Positions 51,177-60,150 of a stretch of 64,000 bases of DNA are shown piece by piece. Position 1 is the stretch's first letter. Each line of letters begins with the position of its first letter. Where the stretch lies: NCBI GenBank assembly GCA_016703535.1, contig JADJBV010000001.1, positions 620,001-684,000 of the forward strand, read 5' to 3'. The translations under genes and the position numbers were made by a program. The stretch comes from Deltaproteobacteria bacterium (GTDB lineage: Bacteria; Myxococcota; Kuafuiibacteriia; Kuafuiibacteriales; Kuafuiibacteriaceae). The notes beneath the pieces were generated by a model. That model was not told the origin of the DNA, made no database searches, and saw only the letters and a list, made by a program, of their open reading frames with translations.

Positions 51177-54100
51177 CTACTGGTTCGTGTTCAGCGGCGC
51201 CACCAAGACCCGCTTCTGCGCATCGGCCGGGTTCCACATCCGCAAGAGCTCTTGCGTGAAGGGACCGGACGCAGTCGGGTCGTAGGTGCGACGGTACTTC
51301 GGATCCGGGGTCGACGCGGTGTTCAACATCGGGTGATTGCTGTAGACCAGCGGGAACCCGTCGTAGAGCACCGTGTAGTCGAGGCGCCGGGCCAAGCCGT
51401 CGCCACCATCCGGGTCGGTGTTCGGATCGAAGAAGTAACCGTTCGCCAAGGACACGTCCTGAGCCACGTTGTTCCGGGTCACCGTGACGTTCTGGAACGC
51501 CGTGATGTAACCGGAGTCAGCAGCCGCATAACCATTCGGGTTCACGCCGACCTGTGCCGTCGCGTAGCTGATCTGGTTCGCGTTCTGGTTCAAGTCGATG
51601 TGACACGAGGTGCAGTTACGGACCTGAGTCTTGTTCTGCACCGAGTGCGGCATGAAGGACTGGTGGCCTTCACCACCGTTGAGGTCCGACCGCGCATCGA
51701 CGTTGAAGTTCGGGATGCCATTGGGATCGGTGTTTCCGTAGAGATCCACCGTCTTGATACCGACCTGAACACCCTGGTTCGCCGCGAAGGCGTTGGTCAC
51801 GTTTCCGAAGCCGAGGCGGTCACGATAGGTCTTGTACCCCGTCGCCGCCTGGACCGCGTTGTTCACCGCACCCAACACCACCACGTTGTACTGCAGGTTG
51901 TCCCTGGTCACGTGCCGCTGGAAGGCCTTGGTCTCCGGGATTTGCGGAGAGATCTTGCCGCGGCTGTTGATGCCCATGGTCCACTCCTGGCTCGCGATCC
52001 AGGTGAAGTCACCCTGCTGAATGAAGCCGATGCTCAGCGCACCCGAACCCGGTGAACCTGCGTAGCGCACGTTCGCCCCGTCGTTGTCGGCGAGGGTCAA
52101 GTGACAGCCGTAGCAGTTGTTCTGCCAAGTCGCGTGGCAAGTGTAACAAGCCAAGCCGTTCGCGTTCTGCTCGTTCGCCTTGAGCGGCTGACCGTTGATG
52201 TTGGTGGTGGCGGAGCCCAAGTGGGACCAGCCGTTCGGCACCAACTCGGAGCCATTGGCGACGCAGTTGCCGCGGGTGAAGTTACCGTCTTTGCAAGGAC
52301 CCACGCCAGGACCCGTGTTGCTCGCGGTCGTCTGGGCAGTCGTCCGACCGTGGGCAATGAACGAGTTGATGGTGTAGACCGGCGTCTGACCACCCGGCTT
52401 GATGGCCAACGACGACGGATCCGCCGTGTCCTTGGTCTGCGGGACGTACCGGTACTGACCGGGCCGCGAACGGAGCGCGAGGTACACGCCTGGCTCGGTG
52501 ATGCCCAAGGCCTGGCCCATCGTCGCCACGTCTTGCGGCGTGAACACCCGGAGGTTGGTCACGTTGTTCGGCGTGTTCGGCGAGTTGGCGGTGGCCTTGT
52601 AATCGATGCTGCCGTGGCAGCTCTCGCAACGGATCCCGACCTGAGCGTCCATCCGGTTAAAGATGATCGGCTCGTACGGGTTGGTCGCGGCGTCCCACGG
52701 AGCGGTCTCGTCCCGCAGGGTGGCCGTACCGTGCATCTCCTTCGACTGGTGACAGTCGAGGCACCACAGGCCCGCCTTCTTGTGCACGTCCGCCGAGATG
52801 TCGTTGATGCCATCGGGCACCGCCGGTTGATCGTTGGCCGTGTGCATGACCGAACCCAAGTCCGCGTATTCGATCAGCTGATCGAAGGCCTGACCGTGGT
52901 AGCGGGCGTTGGCGTCGTTCTGCGGGATGATGGTCCCGAACTTCACCTGGTTCGCGTTGATCGTGGCGTTGTTCAAACCTTCCACATAGACGCGGTTCGG
53001 ATCCCACTGACGACCTTCGTACTGGTCGACGGTGCGGTTCGAGCCCGAGTGGCAAGGCTTGCACTGCTTATCAGACACGGTCTTGGTCATCTGGTGACGC
53101 AAGGGGTGCGGACGCTCCGGCTTGAAGTTCGCGATGAACACCGGGTCGTTGTACTGGTTGAAGTTCTGGCTGTTGAAGCCGGCGATGTTCGCCCAAGCCG
53201 CCGGGTAGACCGGCTCCTGACGATCGATGGTCGGGTCTTGGGAGGCCGACTGACCGTTCAAGGCGTAGGGCATGTGGCAGGAGCCACAACCACCGGTGCG
53301 GAAGTCGGCGAACCGATCGTTCCGGCCTTTGCCGCCCGCGTGGCAATCACCACACTGCTTCAGCACGATCTCCTTGAGGACGTCCTCTTCGGTGTAGGTG
53401 CCGATCTCGTCGCGGTTTTGGGTCTTGCTGCCGCCGATGGTGAAGTACGTCAGGCGCTGGACGTTGTTGCCGCCGGTGGTGCCCCGGTGGGTCTCGAACA
53501 TCGCGTCGGCGATCTGGTCGAGGCCAAGGGTCACGCCGGTGGTGGCGTCACGCGCCGCCCGGTCACCCGCGCCGGTGTTGATCGACCGCTTCACGCCCGC
53601 CCGGTAAAGGGAGGCGTCGAGGAGGCCCGGTGAGGTCAAGATGACCGAACCTTGGAAGGCCGCGACCTTGTCCGCATGGCAGCCCGAGTTCTTGCCGCAG
53701 GTCTGCTCCGCGATCCGCAGGTCGCCGGGGTTGACGAACTTGAGGAAGGCCAGACCTTCGGGCCCGAAGTTCTCGAGGCCGTGGGTGGTCAGGTAGTTGT
53801 AGTAGTACTGGATGTTCGACCGACCAGGCCACTGGGGGTTGGCCATGGCCGCAGGGATCGGCACGTGGGCCGCTTCCTGGGTCACCGCGGTGCCGTCACC
53901 GCCGTGGCAGTCCGTGCACTTCACGAACAACCAGGGGTGGGGATCCTCGATGCCGGCCTGACCACGTCCACCGGGGGCGTGGCACTGAACGCAGCTCTCC
54001 TCGAAGGCCTGCGGAGGCAGGACCGGGGGCTGGTTGCAGTTCTCTTGGTCGGGGAACTCTTCACAGGTCGGCGGCGGCGGCGGCTGGTCCGGCGGCGGCG

Positions 54101-54482
54101 GGTTACAGTTCTGCTGGTCGGCGTATTCGCAGACCGGCAAACCCACCGGCTGACAGCTCATCGACTGAGGCTGGCCAAGCTGTGTGTTGTTGAGGAGGCC
54201 GGTGCCTGCGGGGCAAACGCAAACTTGCGTCGTCCCGACGGTCCGGAGCTCCGAGCCGGGCAGCGCGGTTGCGCAGTCCGGCACTTCGGGCGTGCCCTGT
54301 ACTGGCTGGCAGGCCACCTCGCCGCTGGCGAGTACAACAGTCGTCGTGCCCTCGGGGCAGTCGCTGTTGCCGCACGCGGCGAGCCCTACGGTTGCCAAGA
54401 TCGCAGTGATGGCCCCGCCGAGCATCCGCTCCGCGAAACCCCCCTCGCGTCTATGTCCTTGATCTGATCGCGGATATCTCAT
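51177..54482 (-). CDS. Large multihaem c-type cytochrome lipoprotein
   Basis: At 1101 residues this has a lipoprotein signal (lipobox 'VGLAAC', Cys37), a Cys/Pro-rich N-terminal spacer with runs of PPPP, and ten CxxCH haem sites: CVQCH (164-168), CTDCH, CGDCH, CGSCH, CKPCH, CLDCH, CESCH, CYTCH, CYGCH and CTSCH. A further CGKNSGCH (CX5CH) may bind an unusual eleventh haem. Many His outside the motifs could be second ligands. The likely role is electron transfer at the cell surface or periplasm. AGGTGG precedes the ATG. A PBP-like lipoprotein follows 13 bases later. Unlike most of its neighbours, this 3.3-kb gene holds no copy of the dispersed palindrome. Confidence 0.93.
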   Translation of the reverse strand: MRYPRSDQGHRREGGFAERMLGGAITAILATVGLAACGNSDCPEGTTTVVLASGEVACQPVQGTPEVPDCATALPGSELRTVGTTQVCVCPAGTGLLNNTQLGQPQSMSCQPVGLPVCEYADQQNCNPPPPDQPPPPPTCEEFPDQENCNQPPVLPPQAFEESCVQCHAPGGRGQAGIEDPHPWLFVKCTDCHGGDGTAVTQEAAHVPIPAAMANPQWPGRSNIQYYYNYLTTHGLENFGPEGLAFLKFVNPGDLRIAEQTCGKNSGCHADKVAAFQGSVILTSPGLLDASLYRAGVKRSINTGAGDRAARDATTGVTLGLDQIADAMFETHRGTTGGNNVQRLTYFTIGGSKTQNRDEIGTYTEEDVLKEIVLKQCGDCHAGGKGRNDRFADFRTGGCGSCHMPYALNGQSASQDPTIDRQEPVYPAAWANIAGFNSQNFNQYNDPVFIANFKPERPHPLRHQMTKTVSDKQCKPCHSGSNRTVDQYEGRQWDPNRVYVEGLNNATINANQVKFGTIIPQNDANARYHGQAFDQLIEYADLGSVMHTANDQPAVPDGINDISADVHKKAGLWCLDCHQSKEMHGTATLRDETAPWDAATNPYEPIIFNRMDAQVGIRCESCHGSIDYKATANSPNTPNNVTNLRVFTPQDVATMGQALGITEPGVYLALRSRPGQYRYVPQTKDTADPSSLAIKPGGQTPVYTINSFIAHGRTTAQTTASNTGPGVGPCKDGNFTRGNCVANGSELVPNGWSHLGSATTNINGQPLKANEQNANGLACYTCHATWQNNCYGCHLTLADNDGANVRYAGSPGSGALSIGFIQQGDFTWIASQEWTMGINSRGKISPQIPETKAFQRHVTRDNLQYNVVVLGAVNNAVQAATGYKTYRDRLGFGNVTNAFAANQGVQVGIKTVDLYGNTDPNGIPNFNVDARSDLNGGEGHQSFMPHSVQNKTQVRNCTSCHIDLNQNANQISYATAQVGVNPNGYAAADSGYITAFQNVTVTRNNVAQDVSLANGYFFDPNTDPDGGDGLARRLDYTVLYDGFPLVYSNHPMLNTASTPDPKYRRTYDPTASGPFTQELLRMWNPADAQKRVLVAPLNTNQ

Positions 54483-54782
54483 CGTTCCACCTGTCCCTGT
54501 AGTCTTGTCATGGCAGTTAACTGCGCCTCCTCCACCGCGGCGGAAGATAGCAAGGGTCGGACCAGCAAGCGAGCGGCGAAACGATTGGAGGATCCGGACC
54601 TACCTGAGGGGTGAGGTCCCCGCTCCTCGGGGGAGTCGGGTCGCCAGATCGGGGACTTGGGACCTGAGGGGAGGAACCGACAGTACCCGCTGCGACGGCT
54701 ATAAGGACGGGACACCAACTTTCATTCCTGGGTCCGCTCGACCCTTGACGAACACCGTTCGTTTTGTGCACTGCAAAAGAAG
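54483..54782. promoter_or_regulatory. 300-bp divergent intergenic region with several palindromes
   Basis: This is the longest gene-free stretch. It separates the cytochrome (minus) from the ketoacyl synthase (plus). It holds a perfect 12-bp palindrome GCAGTTAACTGC (54513-54524, 31 bases before the cytochrome ATG), an inverted repeat ACGAAC-ACC-GTTCGT (54748-54762) 20 bases before the synthase ATG, and a direct repeat ACCTGAGGGG at 54602-54611 and 54662-54671. TTGACG at 54745 could be a -35 element, but a clear -10 is not seen. No small ORF or RNA gene is supported. Confidence 0.5.
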
Positions 54783-55850
54783 ATGACCCACGCGGAACAG
54801 ACGCCAGCTGTCGGGCTGGTCGGCTACGGCCTATATATTCCGAGCACTCAGCACACGGCCGCCGACGTCGCGGTCGGTTCGGGGGGCCGGTGGACCGCTG
54901 ATGCAGTGCAGCAGAAGTTGGGGTTTGATCGGAAGCCCGTGGCCGGGCCCGACGACGGGACCCAGGAGATGGGGGTTCGGGCGGCCCTCGACTGCTTGCA
55001 CCGGACGGGCGTCCGCCCCGAGGCCATCGACGTCATCCTTTCGGTCGGCGAGGAGTATAAGGAATACCCTCTGACCACCACCGGCATCTACATCCAGGAG
55101 CGGATCGGGGCCAAAAACGCCTGGGCCATCGACCTGCAGCAGCGCTGCAACACCACCGTCGCCGCCCTGCGCTTCGCCAAGGATCTGCTGATCGCCGAAC
55201 CCGAGCTGAAGACGGTGTTGATCGCCGGCGGTTATCGCAACGGGGATCTCATCGACTATCGGGATCCGACCACCTCCTTCATGTACAACCTCGCCGCCGG
55301 CGGCGGGGCCTTGTTGGTGCAGAAGGGCCACGACAAGAACCGGATCTTGGGCGTGGAGATCGTCACCGACGGATCGATGGCCCGGGACGTCGGCGTCCGT
55401 TACGGCGGCACCCGCCACCCGATCGAATCCTTGCCCGAAGACGTGTTGGCCCGGCTCCGTCGAGAGGGGAACAAATCGCTGACGGTGTTCGAGCCCGAAC
55501 ACATGAAGGACAGCCTCAACGCCATCGGCTTCACCAAGTGGTTCGAGTGCCTGGACAAGGCGCTCAAGAAGTCGGGGCGGACGCGGCAAGATCTCGGCTA
55601 CCTCAACGTGCTCCACTTCAAGCCGTCGATGCACCAGGCCCTGCTCGCCGAGTTGGGCTTGCGGGAAGACCAGTCTTTTTATCTGCGCGACTACGGCCAC
55701 CTGGGCCAGCTCGATCAGATGGTCTCGATCCACGAGGGGCTGCGCACCGGCCGCCTCAAGGATGGGGCCTTGATGGCGATGTTGGCGGCGGGGATCGGCT
55801 ACGTGTGGGGTGCGGCCCTGATCGAGTGGGGACCCATCACCTCGGCGTGA
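54783..55850 (+). CDS. 3-oxoacyl-ACP synthase III-like thiolase-fold enzyme
   Basis: This is a 355-residue FabH/KAS III-type protein. Cys122 in 'DLQQRCNTTVAALR' is the nucleophile and His278 in 'VLHFKPSMH' the partner. The Asn of FabH ('GNTS') is replaced by His306 in 'DYGHLGQLDQM', so it is not the primary fatty-acid initiator. Such variants condense acyl-CoA with other acyl thioesters in specialised lipids or polyketides. A type II thioesterase is encoded 1.5 kb downstream. It is divergent from the cytochrome gene. Confidence 0.88.
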   Translation: MTHAEQTPAVGLVGYGLYIPSTQHTAADVAVGSGGRWTADAVQQKLGFDRKPVAGPDDGTQEMGVRAALDCLHRTGVRPEAIDVILSVGEEYKEYPLTTTGIYIQERIGAKNAWAIDLQQRCNTTVAALRFAKDLLIAEPELKTVLIAGGYRNGDLIDYRDPTTSFMYNLAAGGGALLVQKGHDKNRILGVEIVTDGSMARDVGVRYGGTRHPIESLPEDVLARLRREGNKSLTVFEPEHMKDSLNAIGFTKWFECLDKALKKSGRTRQDLGYLNVLHFKPSMHQALLAELGLREDQSFYLRDYGHLGQLDQMVSIHEGLRTGRLKDGALMAMLAAGIGYVWGAALIEWGPITSA

Positions 55851-56084
55851 GAGACGACGGCCGACCACCCGCGGTGGGGCCGACCGTTGTGGTCCAATCG
55901 AAGGTCCAGCTTCCGGGGCGAAGCGCGGGATACCTCGCGTGAAGTCGACGTCGTCCTCGAAGGCTGTCGTCAGCGGGCCGTCGCTGGCCAGTTCGATGCG
56001 GCCGCCTCGGGAACGGCCGGTGTGGACGATCGCCGTGGTGCCGGAGGGGGCGGCAGGGCGGCGCCTTGACGGCCTTCGGGGTGG

Positions 56085-57374
56085 GTGAGATTTGAAGACC
56101 CAGTGTTCCGTCCGTTGCTCTTTTTGACCCTGCTCCTGCTGCCGACCCGAAGCTTCGCCGGTGGACTTGAGCTCGATGTGTGGTTGGAGCGACCGGGCGT
56201 CCAGCTGGTGGCGGTCGAGCTCTACGCGACCTGGTGTAAGCCGTGTATGGAGGCGGTCCCGCGTTGGCGGGCGCTGCACGAAAAATATCGCGGCCAAGGC
56301 CTGCGGCTGATCGTGGTGTCCACCCGTGATCCGGGCGGCCAGTGCGCCAGTCCCCCTTGGACCCCCGACGAGATCGTCTGCGACGATGAAGGCACCTTGG
56401 CCGACGCTTTGGGCGCGCAGCAGCTGCCGGCGGCGTTTTTGTGGAGTTGGGACGGCAAACGGTTGGCGACCCGCGCCGAGGTGGGGGTGGTCGAGGCCGA
56501 AGTCGAGCGGTGGCTCAAGGTCCGGCCTCGGGTGGCGGTGGAGGTCGAGGCTCTGCCCAAGGGCCTGGGTTGGGACGCCGCGGCTTTGCAAGACAACTTG
56601 CGGAGCCAACTCCTCGACGACGGGAGCCTGCAGGTGGTGGCGACCGCCGCCGAACGGGCGGCCCTGGACAAGTTGATCAAGGAGTCACTGTCGGCCCGCT
56701 ACGACGAAAAGGCGGCCTGTGAGCTCGGCCAAGCGTTGCCCGCGAACAACCTGCTGAAGGTGCGGGTCACCGGCAGCGGGGCCCAAAGGCGGCTGCACTT
56801 GCTCCTCTTGTCCGCCGAAAAGGGGTGTCTGATCGCCAGCAGCAACGCCCCTTGGTCCAACCAAGATCCGGAGCTGGCGGTGGCGACGGCCAGCTACACC
56901 TTGATCCGCCAACTTCGAAAGCGCGCTGAGCTCCCCGGCGCTCAGTCCTTGCCTCAACCTCCGGATCGGGACGGCGATGGTTGGCCCGACGCCCGCGATC
57001 AGTGCCCCGCGGAGGCCGAGACCTACAACGGAGGCAAAGACGACGATGGTTGCGCAGACGATCTCTATTTTTCGGCGTTGGCGATCGGGCCCTACGCCCT
57101 GGACACGCCGCCGCTCCTCTTTCAGGCCAACTCGGCGCGGCTGGCGCCCGAAGCCCAAGCGGCGATCGAACCGCTGCGCCGACTCTTCGCCAAAAACTCC
57201 AAGATCGAGCTGGAGATCCGGTGCCGCCAACCGAAGCCGGGAGCGCTGACCGATCGTCGAGCGAAGGTGATCCTGGCGCGTTTGGTGGCCGCGGGCCTCG
57301 AGGCCTCGCGCCTCCACCTGGGGCCCAGCCAGACCGGCCCCGAGGGTTGTGAGCTCTACACCGATCCGAAGTGA
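56085..57374 (+). CDS. Thioredoxin-fold and OmpA-like fusion protein
   Basis: GTG 56085 is used; GTG 56103 would start the signal more directly (MFRPLLFLTLLLLPTRSFA). The 429-residue protein has a periplasmic thioredoxin/TlpA-like domain with active site 'ATWCKPCMEAVPRW' at about 49-62. A middle region follows, then calcium-type spacers 'DRDGDGWPDARDQCP' and 'GGKDDDGCAD', and a C-terminal OmpA-like domain ('LLFQANSARLAPEAQAAIEP...LTDRRAKVILARLVAAGLEAS') in which the usual peptidoglycan-binding Asp before the Arg is not apparent. A redox-active protein tethered near the cell wall is suggested. The combination is uncommon. It is convergent with the thioesterase gene (19-bp overlap). Confidence 0.87.
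   Translation: MRFEDPVFRPLLFLTLLLLPTRSFAGGLELDVWLERPGVQLVAVELYATWCKPCMEAVPRWRALHEKYRGQGLRLIVVSTRDPGGQCASPPWTPDEIVCDDEGTLADALGAQQLPAAFLWSWDGKRLATRAEVGVVEAEVERWLKVRPRVAVEVEALPKGLGWDAAALQDNLRSQLLDDGSLQVVATAAERAALDKLIKESLSARYDEKAACELGQALPANNLLKVRVTGSGAQRRLHLLLLSAEKGCLIASSNAPWSNQDPELAVATASYTLIRQLRKRAELPGAQSLPQPPDRDGDGWPDARDQCPAEAETYNGGKDDDGCADDLYFSALAIGPYALDTPPLLFQANSARLAPEAQAAIEPLRRLFAKNSKIELEIRCRQPKPGALTDRRAKVILARLVAAGLEASRLHLGPSQTGPEGCELYTDPK
56588..56601. repeat. Dispersed palindrome, centre ACAA
   Basis: GCAAGACAACTTGC inside the thioredoxin-OmpA gene. Confidence 0.85.
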
Positions 57375-58111
57375 GCGGGGGCCTCGAGCCAGGCCCGCAC
57401 GGTGGCCGCCACGGCTTCGACCTCGGGTTCCCAAAAGAAGTGGCCGCCCGGGAACATTGCGACCGACTCGACCGGCAGGTAACGCCCCCATTCAGGCAAG
57501 GCCTCGGGGAGGCACAATCGATCCTCACGTCCTCCCATCACCAAGGTGGACGTGGTGAGGGCCACCTTCGGCGGTGAACACTGTTCGAACGCTAAAAAGT
57601 CGGCCCGCAAGACCGGCTCGAAGTGGGCGTAGAGCTCGGGGGTGGCGCGGATGGCCGGGGCCAAGCCGCCCAACTCGACCAGGGCGGCGAACAAATCGGG
57701 GCTCGACAACTGGGAGTAGACCCGGGCCCGCCGGTGGTAGGGGAGGGGGGCGCCCAAGATCAGGCTCTTCGGGCGGATCCGAGTGGCCAAGTGGTGGGCG
57801 ACGAAGGCCCCCAGGCTGTAGCCGAAGAAGGTGGCGCCCTTAAAGACCTCAGGCGGGAGGCCCTGCTGGTACAGCTCGACCAGGGCCTCGACCGACTCGA
57901 GGGGGGTGCTGGAGAGGAAGCCGTGGCCCGGCGGATCGACGGCGATCACCTCGACGCTGGGCCCCAAGGCCGCCGCCAAGTTCCGGAAGGAGAGGGAGTG
58001 GCCGCCGACCGGTGGAAAACCGAGCAGCCGGTGGGGGCCGTGGCCCTGCCCGTACACCCGATAACTGAAGGAACCCCGGGCCACGTAACGTTGAGCGAGG
58101 GGCGAGGGCAC
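57356..58111 (-). CDS. Type II thioesterase (alpha/beta hydrolase)
   Basis: The 251-residue protein shows the TEII pattern: 'FPPVGGHSLSFRNLAAAL', nucleophile elbow 'FFGYSLGAFVAHHLA' with Ser99, Asp in 'GGREDRLCLPEAL', and the diagnostic 'MFPGGHFFWEP' with the catalytic His. Such enzymes strip wrongly primed carrier proteins in polyketide, nonribosomal-peptide or fatty-acid pathways. No large synthase is in the window, but a KAS III-like enzyme (54783-55850) and a stand-alone carrier protein (10564-10803) are possible partners. It is convergent with the thioredoxin-OmpA gene. Confidence 0.85.
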   Translation of the reverse strand: MPSPLAQRYVARGSFSYRVYGQGHGPHRLLGFPPVGGHSLSFRNLAAALGPSVEVIAVDPPGHGFLSSTPLESVEALVELYQQGLPPEVFKGATFFGYSLGAFVAHHLATRIRPKSLILGAPLPYHRRARVYSQLSSPDLFAALVELGGLAPAIRATPELYAHFEPVLRADFLAFEQCSPPKVALTTSTLVMGGREDRLCLPEALPEWGRYLPVESVAMFPGGHFFWEPEVEAVAATVRAWLEAPAHFGSV

Positions 58112-58188
58112 GCCCCGAAGTTAACGATGGGACGGGGAGCAGGGCAACGGGCTTTGCCTTTGGGCGTCGCCTTTGTGATCGTCGGCCC

Positions 58189-58629
58189 ATGTTGCTCGAC
58201 GAGATCAAGAAGCGGATCACCACAGCCATGAAAGAGAAGCGGACCGTGGAGCGGGAGATCCTGCGATTGGCCGCCTCCGAAATTCAGGCCCACGAAAACC
58301 GCACCGCCCAACCGGCCACCGAAGAAGAGGCCGCCAAGATCATCAAGAAGTTGATCAAGTCGAACACCGAGACCTTGGAGGTCAAGCGGGGCGACGCCGC
58401 GGCCAACCTGGCCCTCGAGGAGGAGATCAAGATCCTGGAGTCCTTGCTCCCCAAAACTTGGAGCGTCGATCAGATCGCCGCCGCCCTGATGGCGGTGCAG
58501 GCCGAGCTGATGGCCCAAAAGAGCGACGGTCAAGCGACCGGCGTGGCGGTCAAACACCTCAAGACCTTAAACGCAGTGGTCGAAGGCAAAGACGTGGCCG
58601 CCGCGGTCAAGAAGGTCCGGGGCGGCTGA
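58189..58629 (+). CDS. GatB/YqeY domain protein
   Basis: The 146-residue product matches YqeY throughout: 'LLDEIKKRITTAMKEKRTVE' at the N-terminus, 'RLAASEIQAHE', 'EEEIKILESLLPKTW', and 'GQATGVAVKHLKTLNAVVEG' at the end. The fold equals the tRNA-binding tail of GatB amidotransferases, so binding of charged or mischarged tRNA is the usual suggestion. The gene starts 77 bp from the divergent thioesterase and four bases precede the next SDR gene, so it heads a short plus-strand operon. It usually sits near rpsU or dnaG in other genomes, which is not the case here. Confidence 0.93.
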   Translation: MLLDEIKKRITTAMKEKRTVEREILRLAASEIQAHENRTAQPATEEEAAKIIKKLIKSNTETLEVKRGDAAANLALEEEIKILESLLPKTWSVDQIAAALMAVQAELMAQKSDGQATGVAVKHLKTLNAVVEGKDVAAAVKKVRGG

Positions 58630-58633
58630 GCCG

Positions 58634-59386
58634 GTGAACGAAGGCGCGCTGCAGGATCGGGTGGTGCTGATCACCGGGGCCGCCCGAGGCCTGGGGTTGG
58701 CCATGGCTGGGGCCGTGGTCCAGGCGGGCGGGGCGGTGGTCTTGCTCGATCGGGAGGTGGAGCTCGGCGTGGCGGCGGCGGCGGCCTTGGATCCGAGCGG
58801 GGCCAAGGCCACCTTCTTCGCCGCCGACGTCACCGATGAACCTCAAATGGCGGCGGCCGTCTCTCACGCGGTGGAGCGTTTTGGGCGTTTGGACGCGGCG
58901 ATCAACAACGCCGGCATCCTCGGGCCTTTGGGGCCCACGTTGACGTTGTCGCCGGAGGACTTCGATCGGGTGATCGAGGTGAACGTGGTCGGCACCTTCT
59001 TGGGGATGAAGCACCAGCTCCTCCACTTTCGGCAGCAGAAGCGCGGATCGATCATCAACGTGGCTTCGGTCAACGGCCTGGTCGGCTCGATCAACGCGGC
59101 GGCTTATGCCGCCAGCAAACACGCGGTGCTCGGCCTGACCAAAAGTGCGGCCTTGGAGGTGGCGGCGTTGGGAGTCCGGGTCAACGCCTTGTGCCCCGGC
59201 CCCTTCGAGACGCCACTTCTGCGGGCCTCTCAACAAGAGAACCTCAAGTTGGTGGCCCAACGATCGCCGATGCGTCGGGTGGGTCGACCTGAAGAGCTGG
59301 GGGCGGCGGTGGTGTACCTCTGCTCCGATCTATCGTCCTATCTCACCGGCCAGACCGTGGTGATCGACGGGGGCCTCCTGGCATGA
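58634..59386 (+). CDS. SDR family oxidoreductase
   Basis: A 250-residue classical SDR starting at GTG 58634. It has 'VLITGAARGLGLAMAGAVVQ', Asp after strand 2 ('VVLLDREVEL', favouring NAD), 'AINNAGILG', the catalytic Ser in 'INVASVNGLVGSI' and 'YAASKHAVLGLTKSA', and 'ALCPGPFETPLL'. It is in an operon with a second SDR (four-base overlap) and a luciferase-like monooxygenase, so a catabolic or modifying pathway for a hydroxylated organic substrate is likely. The substrate is not assignable. Confidence 0.93.
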   Translation: MNEGALQDRVVLITGAARGLGLAMAGAVVQAGGAVVLLDREVELGVAAAAALDPSGAKATFFAADVTDEPQMAAAVSHAVERFGRLDAAINNAGILGPLGPTLTLSPEDFDRVIEVNVVGTFLGMKHQLLHFRQQKRGSIINVASVNGLVGSINAAAYAASKHAVLGLTKSAALEVAALGVRVNALCPGPFETPLLRASQQENLKLVAQRSPMRRVGRPEELGAAVVYLCSDLSSYLTGQTVVIDGGLLA

Positions 59387-60105
59387 GGGATCGGGTCACC
59401 TTGGTGATCGGCGCCGGCTCGGGGATCGGCCGAGCTTGTGCCCGACTTTTGGCCGAACGGGGCGACCGGCTGGTTTTGGCGGGGCGACAAGAGGCCCCAC
59501 TCCGGGCCCTCGCGGCGGAGTTGGGAAGCGAGGTGGAGGTGGCCACCGCCGACGTCAGCCTCAACGACGGCGCGACCACCTTGGTCTCTGCCGCTCTGCG
59601 CCGTTTTGGTCGTTTGGACGCGGCGATCAACACCTTCGGCATGGTGCCCCGCTACGGCAACCCGCTGGATCGGCTGCGGGTCGAAGACCTCCGCGGCGTC
59701 TTGGCCGCCAACCTGCGCGGCGTCTTTTTGGCGGTGCAGGCTGAGGCTCAGGTGATGAGTTCGGGCGGGGCCATCGTGGTGTTGGGGTCGGTTTTGGGGG
59801 AGGTCGGCTGGGCCAAACAAGGGCCGTTTTCTGCGGCAAAACACGGGATCCGCGGCCTGTGTTTGACCTGGGCCAAAGAGCTGGAGGCCCAGGGTGTGCG
59901 ACTCAACGTGGTGGAGCCCGGGCTGGTGCAGGCGCCGACCGTCGAACGATTGGTGGGTAAGTCTTTGGACGCCGAAGGGCTGGATCTTTCGGGGGCGCCC
60001 GACGCCCTGGCGGTCGCCCGCACCGTGGTCTGGTTGAGCAGCGACGACTCCCGGGCGATTCAGGGCCAGGCGATCGGCGTGGGCGGTCACGTTCGTCGGG
60101 TCTAG
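59383..60105 (+). CDS. SDR family oxidoreductase, second copy
   Basis: A 240-residue SDR whose ATG overlaps the previous stop. The nucleotide motif is 'LVIGAGSGIGRACARLLAER' and the following strand has Gly-Arg ('VLAGRQEAP', favouring NADP). The usual N-N-A-G is weakened to 'AINTFGMVP', and the active-site Tyr-x-x-x-Lys is altered: the region reads 'QGPFSAAKHGIRGL', with Phe where Tyr is expected. This argues for reduced or changed catalysis, or a structural partner role for the preceding SDR. Cofactor binding looks intact. Confidence 0.88.
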   Translation: MRDRVTLVIGAGSGIGRACARLLAERGDRLVLAGRQEAPLRALAAELGSEVEVATADVSLNDGATTLVSAALRRFGRLDAAINTFGMVPRYGNPLDRLRVEDLRGVLAANLRGVFLAVQAEAQVMSSGGAIVVLGSVLGEVGWAKQGPFSAAKHGIRGLCLTWAKELEAQGVRLNVVEPGLVQAPTVERLVGKSLDAEGLDLSGAPDALAVARTVVWLSSDDSRAIQGQAIGVGGHVRRV

Positions 60106-60150
60106 CAGGCTGGATTGCGCTTTCGTCCCGGTGCGGAGATCCTGAACCCG

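Noticed and set aside
52101..53633. Plus-strand open frame of 510 codons within the cytochrome locus
   Set aside because: It is the complement of a gene with ten haem motifs, and the translation is Arg/Val/Gly-rich noise.
54749..54761. LexA-type SOS box upstream of the ketoacyl synthase
   Set aside because: CGAAC-N3-GTTCG resembles it, but the spacing is three instead of four bases and the gene has no SOS link.
55851..56084. Gene between the ketoacyl synthase and the thioredoxin-OmpA gene
   Set aside because: Only short Arg/Gly-rich frames without ribosome sites are present; left as an intergenic region.
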